Assembly (NCBI RefSeq): GCF_000264995.1
Contig: NW_006767440.1
Location: 800,787 to 864,786 of the forward strand
DNA from: Punctularia strigosozonata HHB-11173 SS5
Taxonomy: Eukaryota; Basidiomycota; Agaricomycetes; Corticiales; Punctulariaceae
Reading direction: 5' to 3'
DNA: 64,000 nt
Shown: in pieces, positions 56,576 through 64,000 of the stretch
Layout of the letters: every line of letters begins with the position of its first letter
How positions within the stretch are numbered: the stretch's first letter is position 1
The notes under the pieces: generated by a model
Told to the model about the DNA's origin: nothing
Seen by the model: only the letters and a program-made list of their open reading frames with translations
The model's database searches: none
Translations under genes and position numbers: made by a program

Positions 56576-58293
56576 GTCAGTGCAGGGGGACGTGCCATGT
56601 GGCGACTGTATGGCATGGGTGTTAATGTACTCTGGACGACGTTGTATATCAGCGTTTGAGGCCGAACTTCAGCATGCAAGCGACACAGACGCCTAGTTAG
56701 GCGAGAACCATTGACTGTTGTTGGCTCGCTCGGAAACTGTTGCAGAGCTCAGAAACCCGGGCGACGTTAGACATCGGGGCTAATCAGTAAGATCCCGGGT
56801 TAGGTACACCGCTCCGGCATCGTAATCACGATTGTGTGCGTTCTGTTTCACAATCCTATTATTCAATATCGACTAGTGAAGAACGACCTGAACGACTTTG
56901 GCTCTGATGCCATCAGGAAGAATCGGACTATCGAAAGAGTCGCTTATTGGGTACCGAAACCCTCTAAAACTACTAAATGAGCACGTTTTAGTGCGTTTTA
57001 GGAGGCTTTTAGCAAATCCGGTTTTTCCTGATGGCGCTGGTGTACAGGGCACGTCTCGCGAAAGCCCTGAACAAGCGTCGTGAACCCATGCTGCCGCACC
57101 GCAGTATATCTGAGCCATGAGCGCCGACAAGCTCGTAGGCTCCGACATATCACCCCACGAGATATAGCTGGTCGGGCCCATTCCGGAAAAAGAGTGCCTG
57201 CCTCCGAGTAAGTATTCGAGCGGCGGGGCCCTCGTCAGGATGGAGCTATCGGAACAGCCCGTGTTCCCGTGTTCCCGTATTCACAGGATCGGACACAGAA
57301 CATCAGATACCACTTGAGCCGGCCGATTGATCTGGAAGAACAAGGTCACTAGGGGGCAGAGTCGTTGAGACCAGATTCAGAAGGCAGGAACCGTCGGAGT
57401 TGTCTATTGTGACGGCTCTTCTAACCGACAAGGGGATGGTTGTCTGTATACGTTGAAGCTGTGACGATCCAAGGTGTCCACCTCCGATTTCATTCGTTTG
57501 CAGTGGCGTCCCAGTAGTCCGGCCGAACGCTAGCTATACAAGGGAACTGTCATATGAGCTTGTTAGACGTGCCCGCGCAAGCCTAGCACACCCGAAAACC
57601 TGAATTGTGTATGCCACCAAAAGGGGGACAAAGAATGCTCGCCGACTCACAAGAAGTTCACGAATGCATCTAGACAGTCTACGGAAATGGCAGCGCTGCC
57701 GCACACGTCGTGGATTTGAAAACGTTGGGAAACCCAGCCATCGGATCCTAGTACGTGAGAAATCAGTACAGCTTCCATCCAACATGCATCCAATCTGCTT
57801 CAAGTCAGAAGCAGAAGCTGTGAGCCTGGAGCATCGTCTTCGTGGGAGTACACTGACAATCACGAACGATTGTTCTGGTCAGTCGCGCTAGGCTTGTGTC
57901 TCCAGGTGATAGGAACGGATCGCTCTTCCGAATGGTCTACCCACCGCGCAGAGTCATCTTCGAACCGACGACATCCCACTTCTGGCATGCAAGGCCACAC
58001 GCGCCGTGGAAACGTCAGTTCGCACCTCATACACGCGGCATGGGCGCCTGTGTTATCCAACCGAAACCGTTGGAAGCCACGAAATATACTCCACTCGACT
58101 TCGCTCGGCCGTTTCGCAAATATCCGCAGTGGACCTACAAGGTTCAGTTCGGCGAATGATAAGATACAAGATGAGAGACCTCGATTCGACGCCCAACCAC
58201 CCTCCCGTGTCCAGCGTTCCCCTGCCGAGACTGTAAAACCTTCCCTCACAATGTCTCTTCGCACTCCGTTGTCGGGTTTGCTGACAGGTCTGG
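56576..58293. other. Intergenic region with a MITE and duplicated zinc-finger flank
   Basis: About 1.7 kb. It holds the MITE at 56911-57033. From about 57240 onward scattered blocks match 61290-62330, the upstream region of the other zinc-finger copy (for example GAACAAGGTCAC followed by CCGTCGGAGT, and CTCGACTTCG). No gene recognised. Confidence 0.5.
56911..57033 (+). mobile_element. MITE, copy 2 (123 bp)
   Basis: Starts CATCAGGAAGAATCGGAC and ends TCCGGTTTTTCCTGATG. The core TTATTGGGTACCGAAACCCT and GCGTTTTAGGAGGCTTTT match copy 1 closely. Flanked by GC on both sides, a possible 2-bp target-site duplication. Confidence 0.88.
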
Positions 58294-59476
58294 ATGAATA
58301 TAATTTATTCAATGATCCACTGTACGCGCTACAGTCACGTCGAGTCCGCCGTGCCTTGTCTGACGCATTTCCCTAGTTCTCAATATACGACCGTCGACGA
58401 TGAGCTCAACAATCCCTGGACCGAAGAGACAGATGGACCTCATACTGCAGACTGGCTTCACACCTTGCTGGCCTATACACTGTTGGACGATGAATTCGCC
58501 GCGGTGGATAACCTTCCTTTCATCGAGACGGGTTCCTTGGCCGGCAGTATGTCCTTTGACGGACACGAGACGTTCGGCGCCGAGGTGACGCTCGCTGCCA
58601 GGGATCTTTACAATGTTGGCTAACCGGAACATCCTCATCCGTCAGTCACGGAACGATTCGTCGAAGACGTCGCCCTCGCTACCGTCGTCCGACTACACGC
58701 AATCAGCGTTACTCTCACCCGAATTTTCTCCCTCGCCGAAAGCTTCTTCTAGAGTTGAGCTCATTGAACGTGCTTATACGCACAAATACAATGATGCTCA
58801 CCGCCTGTATCCCTTCGGCACACGCGGATCGCCACCCGAAAAGCAAGGCAACACTGACAGCCCACAAGCTGCTGATCTGGGTCATCAGATATCAATCCCC
58901 AACCTCGTCGCGGCCGCCAATAACTCACCGGCGCTATCACCTCCCGTCGATGCGGCGAATTCGGGGGGTTCTGCAGCCCTTCGCTCTCCAGCACAGTCCA
59001 CCCTCTTGAGGGGCGATTGCAGGACAGAAGGGCAAGGCTACCGGCGCTCGACCAGATTTGCCACCCAGCCAATCTCGTCCCAGATGCACCCTGGCAGTCG
59101 TAAGCGGGCGTTGGATGGCATGGAGGACAGCGACGACGATGAATACAATCCCACACATCACGGCCGCTCCGACCCCAGCATCGCGTATCTCAGGAAGCGC
59201 ATGAAAAAGGCGACGTCTACGGCGGGTCAAACACACGTCCCCAGTCCCGCAGAGTACTTCTGCGGGAAATGCCGTAAGAGCTTCAAGCATGAAAGGTATC
59301 TTATACGGCATTTTACGAGCTTGAAGCACACCGGCAGTATGGAAGGGAAGTGCGCGTGCAGATGGTGCGGGAAAAATCTGTCGCGCGCGGACGCCGTGAC
59401 GCGGCATTTGGGAAGCTATTGCGAGAAAGCCCCCGGTGGTAAGACGCGGGGAAAAAGGACTAAGACAACGGAATAG
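58294..59476 (+). CDS. Zinc-finger protein with C2H2 plus C2HC fingers (copy 2)
   Basis: Two exons, 58294-58584 and 58646-59476, phase 0, giving about 373 residues. Exon 1 has LLAYTLLDDEFAAVDNLPFI and ends HETFGAE. Exon 2 starts SRNDSSKTSPSLPSSDYTQS and contains the family block SRVELIERAYTHKYNDAHRL. A Ser/Pro linker, an acidic patch (GMEDSDDDEYNPTH) and a basic stretch (RKRMKKATS) precede the fingers: CGKCRKSFKHERYLIRHFTS ending LKH (C2H2) and CRWCGKNLSRADAVTRHLGS ending YC (C2HC). The tail is basic (KTRGKRTKTTE). An upstream ATG at 58251 exists in another frame; I keep 58294 with caution. A DNA-binding role is inferred from the fingers. Confidence 0.75.
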
Positions 59477-59659
59477 GGCTCACCGAAGGATTAGTCGTCT
59501 CGCGCCCGTTATAGATGGAAAGTGTGTAACATCGTTTCAGTGCACGAGATTTTGTGTCGCGAGCTCTACCTCCGAATGACATGTAGACGGTCCACCTGCA
59601 AGGCACTGGAGGACATGTCCGCATCAAAACACACATGAGCACATTCATGAACAGCGCAA

Positions 59660-60391
59660 ACCTTATCGCCTGTTTAGCCTATACACCGTTGGACGACGAC
59701 TTCTAGTTCGCCGCAAGGGATAACCTTCCCTTCCATCAGGAAAGCCGGATTTGAGTCTCCTAAAACCTGCTAAAATGTGCTCACTTAGTAGCTTTAGAGG
59801 GTTTCGGTACCCAATAAGTGGCTCTTTTGATAGTCCGATTTTTTCTGATGTCACCGAGGCGCGAACCTTGACCGGCAACAAAGCCTTGTACGGACACGAA
59901 GTACTCGGGGGCGAAGTATGCCCCATGTTCTGGCTCCCTCACAATACTGGCTAACTGTAACTTCCTCATCCATCAACAATGGAAACGACTTGTCGGAGCT
60001 GCGGTGCTTGCTACCGTCGCCCGACTTCACGCGATCAGCGTCACTCTTTCCCGAATCCTCTCCTTCGCCGAAGATTCCCGCTAGAGTTGAGATCATTGAG
60101 CGTGCTTATACGCACCAAGACAATGATACTCACCGCGTGTATCCCGTGGCACGCGCGGACCCCGACCCGACATCAGAGCAACAGACCGCGATCCCTGACT
60201 TCGCGACCGACGTGAGGAATGTTGGTAACGATACAGGTACATTGCTTGGCTGTTTCGCAGCGCAGGAATCGCGCAGATGTGCTGCTTCGAGATTCCCCTC
60301 GCCCGACCTAACTAAGGCAAGGGGGGTCGGAGAATTGGTCAGTCGATCAACGCGTATGTTGCACGAATATCGGCTCCTTCGTCGGCTCTGA
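59660..60391 (+). pseudogene. Broken third copy of the zinc-finger gene, with an inserted MITE
   Basis: Sequence matching exon 1 of the 58294 gene (CTATACACCGTTGGACGACG, TAACCTTCC) is interrupted at 59734-59850 by a MITE. It resumes with GGACACGAAGTACTCGG and the intron equivalent. It then matches exon 2: LPSPDFTRSASLFPESSPSP, RVEIIERAYTHQDNDTHRVY. After that it diverges, and no zinc finger follows before a stop at 60391. Several in-frame stops and the missing finger region show that this host-gene copy is dead. It lies between the two intact plus-strand copies. Confidence 0.75.
59734..59850 (-). mobile_element. MITE, copy 3 (117 bp, inverted, inside a pseudogene)
   Basis: Read on the plus strand it starts CATCAGGAAAGCCGGATTTG and ends CCGATTTTTTCTGATG, the reverse of copies 1 and 2. 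TC flanks both sides, consistent with a 2-bp target-site duplication. It is slightly shorter and more diverged than the others. Confidence 0.85.
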
Positions 60392-62398
60392 CAATATTAT
60401 AAGCTTATCCTGTCAGCATCATACGACAACATGGAACGTGCCTTTGAACGATCGAGAATAACATGTCCTCCTCTCCCGATACATAACGATCTTCCATCGT
60501 TGCCCGAGCCGACAGACAACCCCTGGCGCACTTGGCGTAAACATCACAAGGCAAGATCGCATCCTGCATACGGCAGGGCCTCGTGCTGCTTCGTTGACGG
60601 GCTAGATCTTCGTTGATGTCGCGCGATGCATGGCTGCATGCCTACGATGCATCGTGTAGCATGACCCAAGGTGCTGCGTGTCGTACAAGATGCCGACAAG
60701 ATGCCGACAACAAGGAATAGTTATCCTAACTATTCCTAGTCGGAATCTGCGCTGCTAGTGCATGTAAAGGATGTGCGAGATGGTGAGTACGCTGGTCTGC
60801 GACAGAAAACTGGGGGGGCTGGCGATGGGGAGGCAGAAGCAGTGCTGGCCTCAAAGCCACCCGCGGGCCGCGCTAGCCACCGGCGCCGAGCTCTGTGTCT
60901 GCGTGCCACCTCGGTGACATTGACAACGGCCGACCAACTCATTATTTTGATATTTCCTCGCCGCTGGAACGGGAGACATGAGTACAGGCTCACCGCTCGA
61001 GTCAATGTCTTCACATTGCGCGCAACAAATGACTTCGGTGTGGCCTGGACGCCGAATTTGTGCAACCCTGAACATCTGGATTTGGGCCCTCACTAGTACT
61101 GCAGACACACCGGGATACAGACATGATATTCACGTCTACAAGACTAACCTTCCTGCCCAATTGACTTGAGGCTGCAGCATTCCAGTTGCTCTACAATGGC
61201 GTGGCCCTGTCATCAAACATCATGGATCCTCATATACACGAGGGCAGATCTGGCCCGCTCATGATGGGACGGAACCGTCGGAAGATCCGCGAACGTTCAC
61301 AGGCTATGAAATACCAGATCAGATACTGCATACCGTTGCGCAGCTTACCTGGAACGAACAAGGTCACCAGGGGACGTTCACCCCTCAATCTGACAAGCAA
61401 GAATCGTCGGAGTCGTGTCCACGAGCGTCTAATGCCACGGCACGCCGCAACTGTGAGAAGATCCTCGCATATCTGCATCGATGATCTGATCTATCGACTT
61501 GTCGGTCCTTGTTGTTTATTCGTCTTCGATGGTGTCGTGCGACCCAGGAGTCGGGCCGAGTCTGGGTTACCCGTAAAAGGGATCTAACGAACGCCATTCA
61601 ACTCGAAAAGAGGCTTTTGTGATCTGTTGATTCTATCAGTTAGGCAAGCCCATAATCTGACTGACAGATGAAGCTGCGCACGTTAATCGGATTCGGGCAC
61701 AGCGAACGATTGAAATAAGCTGGCAGAGTAGGTGTTCGAAGACGTGGTGTCTTACCATTTGTTCTCGGTTCTCCTTGTAGGCTACGATAAGATTGCCATA
61801 GCTTCCCACCGGCAAACATCTGGAGGTAAAGGTATAAGATTGTGAAGCTATGAGCCATCGATCTTGCGGAAGCTCCTCGGAATCGAGACCGACTCTTAGA
61901 TATCTAACGTTTCTAGATACCGCACGCAAACGATATCAGAACCCTCGTCGACTCCTGTATCGGGAGCCAAGGAAGGAACGTACGGGTTTGCGCGCCCACA
62001 CCCACCAGCCGCTGGGTCCGGACCATCCCTTCGAGAAGCGCACGATCGTCAGGTAGCAAGAACCGGCGGCTCGTACGCACCCGCACAGAGTCATACTCGA
62101 CCCCATTACATACCGTCCCTGGAATCGATTCGCACACGCCCGTCATGTTGTCGCCTCGTAAATCACGCACGCGGTATGGGCGCCTCGAACGAGGGGCCGG
62201 AAGCACCCAGGAAACACTCCGCTCGACTTCGGCCAGCTACCGGTCGCTGATTTCCGTGGTGGACCTACAAGTTGCCATTCGGCGGATAAGAGGTCACCAA
62301 AGGAGATAGCTTGGGTCGAGACCCCCCCTACCGCCTCCCGCTCGTAACGCATTCCTCTCAGAGTGATTTTTGTTCTTTTTCCTCTGCTACATTCTGCC
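60392..62398. other. Gap upstream of zinc-finger copy 4
   Basis: About 2 kb. The right part (from about 61290) is the duplicate of the upstream region of the 58294 gene. The left part has only short frames. A small direct repeat of AAGATGCCGACA occurs near 60688-60711. Confidence 0.45.
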
Positions 62399-63867
62399 AT
62401 GATCCCGACTGCACAGCAGATCAGTGTGCCGCCTGATCCATGGTCGGGAGTGCTACCCGGCTCGTTCACCTTCGAGTCGGAATATGCGGCACATGCTGTC
62501 TCCTTCATGCATGATGAACCTGACATATTACCTCTCAGAGAGCTCTTGGCCTCTATGGACGTGATGTTGGAGACCTTCAAGCCGTGGTACGATACCCAGG
62601 ACGAACCGATGATGGCGGCCGACGCCACTCCCATTCATCCCGGGACTAGCGTCTCGACGGGGATGCTTGGTTGGCCCGACAATTACGGCGCTGAAGTATG
62701 TTCATTCTGGTAGCGAGCGAGAGCTCTAGCTCACATGTGCTCTATCTAGGATATCGCTTTCAGTCATCCATGGGATGCTTCCCCAAACGCGCCTTCCTCT
62801 CTATCGACGCCATACTCCGAAGACTCGCTGTCACTCTTGCCTAACTCTCCTTCCCTGATAGACGCTCTGCCTGAAGTTGAGCCCGTTGAGTGCATTTTCG
62901 CGCAATCAAACAACAGTACTGACCGCACTTGATCTAGGACATCGCCTCCAGTCATCCATGGGACGAGTCCCCAAACACGCATTTCTCTCTATCGTCGCCA
63001 TTCTCCGAACACTCTTTGGCGTTCTCGCCAAGTTCTCCTTCGTCGGTACAGTCTCTCCCTGAGGTTGAGCTTGTTGGATGCGCTTTCGCGCATAACCAAA
63101 ACAAAACTCACCGTGTCGATCATGTTGATTCTTGCGGATCCCCCTCGGACGGACAGAACACCGTCCAGCCAAATCACGATCCTGGTATCCTCTTCCTCAC
63201 CTCTGAATTCGATGTTCTTCCGCCAGCACATGCGTCCACCATCGTCACGCCCTCTTCCGCGGGCCCGGCGACGACTATCTCCACCGGAACTCCAGACTAT
63301 ACCCCCGATCACCCCTCGAACGCCAGCAGCAAAGAGAGCGGCCCGCGGCGCTCTAGCAGGCTTGCACAGCGGGTACATAAGCGGTTGCTCGACGACACTG
63401 ACAACAGCCTCGAAGACGAGTACCTACCTGGCATGGATGATGGCGCGTCCAGGGACACGTCGCGCGCAAATAAGCGCAGACGTACAGTGGATCGGAAAGC
63501 CGACGGCTCTATTGACCAAGGTGCCAATCTGCACTTCTGTCCCATTTGCGGTAGGGGGTTTGGACGCGAGCACGACATGAAGCGGCACGTCGAAACGACC
63601 AGGCACAAACATGCCTTGACCGAGGAGGAGAAGGTCAAGATCTACGCTGTGAAAGACGATGACAAGCGTTGGTGGTGCGCTTGGTGCAGGGAGATTAAGG
63701 CGCGCAAGGACTCTCGCGTGAGGCATGAAAGGCACTACTGCGAGATCAACCCCGATGTCGTGCCTCCACCGCCGAGGGTCGTCAAGAAGGCCGCCACTGG
63801 AAGGTCGCAGCAGCGAAAGGGGACGGCCGCGCGCGCCAGGAACGCTGCACGCGATGGATTCTATTAG
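62399..63867 (+). CDS. Zinc-finger protein with C2H2 plus C2HC fingers (copy 4)
   Basis: Exon 1 is 62399-62695 (MIPTAQQISVPPDPWSGVLP ... GWPDNYGAE). The main exon 2 is 62938-63867, phase 0, giving 408 residues. Exon 2 starts DIASSHPWDESPNTHFSLSS and contains LPEVELVGCAFAHNQNKTHR, a Ser/Thr/Pro linker, RRSSRLAQRVHKRLLDD, an acidic patch and a basic NLS-like ANKRRRTVDRK. The fingers are CPICGRGFGREHDMKRHVET ending TRHKH (C2H2) and CAWCREIKARKDSRVRHERH ending YC (C2HC). An extra copy of the 5' part of exon 2 lies at 62750-62932, in front of the main acceptor, and is described under findings. A nuclear role is inferred. Confidence 0.8.
62744..63118 (+). repeat. Tandem duplication covering the 5' part of exon 2
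   Basis: Copy 1 (about 62744-62932) and copy 2 (about 62932-63118) share TCTAGGA-ATCGC, CAGTCATCCATGGGA, CCCCAAACRCG, CTCTATCG-CGCCAT, CTCCGAA-ACTC and the CTGAAGTTGAGC/CTGAGGTTGAGC block. Both carry a usable TAG acceptor at the same relative place. Copy 1 ends in an in-frame TGA at 62930-62932. Confidence 0.85.
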
Positions 63868-64000
63868 TCAAGGGATCACGATAATCAAGTGTTCATTGTA
63901 TCACTCACATCGCCTGCCGTGAAATAGTGTGGTATATGACCACTAGTCTGCCTCGATGAAGAGCTACTATCCGCCGTATGATGGTGGATCGCAGCGACTT

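Noticed and set aside
60688-60711. Short direct repeat AAGATGCCGACA, possible minisatellite seed
   Set aside because: Only two units; no array.

Overview
The window reads as nuclear DNA of a basidiomycete fungus, most likely an Agaricomycete. Genes are split by many short GT-AG introns (mostly 50-65 bp), some exons are only 13-14 nt, intergenic gaps are short and many neighbours are transcribed divergently. The families fit too: a DUF6593-like protein, F-box proteins, TKL-type kinases with an HGD catalytic loop, and a PET100/MZM1/ICT1-like mitochondrial set. Gene models come from reading splice sites, reading-frame continuity and recalled family motifs; no alignment was run. I saw no LTR, retroviral or Polinton-like element, no tRNA, no rRNA and no CRISPR.

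Layout, left part (1-31 kb, mostly conserved single-copy genes): 5' part of a GH31 alpha-xylosidase (-), L-serine dehydratase (+), PET100 (-), a Cys-rich small protein (+), a head-to-head pair of SGNH esterases (- and +), an ICT1-like release factor (-), MZM1 (-), histone H1 copy a (+), a MITE, a ubiquitin-conjugating E2 (-), a 1937-residue Ser/Pro-rich protein (+), a DUF6593-like gene (-), a BTB/POZ gene (-), an F-box gene (+), adenylyl cyclase-associated protein CAP/Srv2 (-) and an ASH2-like SPRY protein of the COMPASS complex (+).

Right part (31-64 kb, duplicated and partly decayed): a degraded F-box-like piece, a C2H2/C2HC zinc-finger gene (-), histone H1 copy b (+), an orphan 3' piece of a GH31 gene (+), two tandem copies of a kinase-WD40 fusion gene (-), an F-box remnant (+), a degenerate acyl-CoA synthetase-like gene (-) head-to-head with TEL2 (+), then a duplicated zinc-finger locus (+) with two intact genes, one broken copy and two more MITEs.

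The most notable items are: (1) two intact 8-exon genes, each joining a non-RD TKL kinase to a seven-bladed WD40 propeller through a shared linker, in a roughly 3.1 kb tandem duplication; (2) a family of two-finger proteins with a terminal C2HC finger, one of which carries a tandem exon duplication that could give a fingerless isoform; (3) two histone H1 genes sharing an identical 13-nt promoter element; and (4) a 120-bp MITE family. There is no operon logic here. The recurrent organisation is divergent gene pairs sharing 200-670 bp promoters, several with a CACGTG core.
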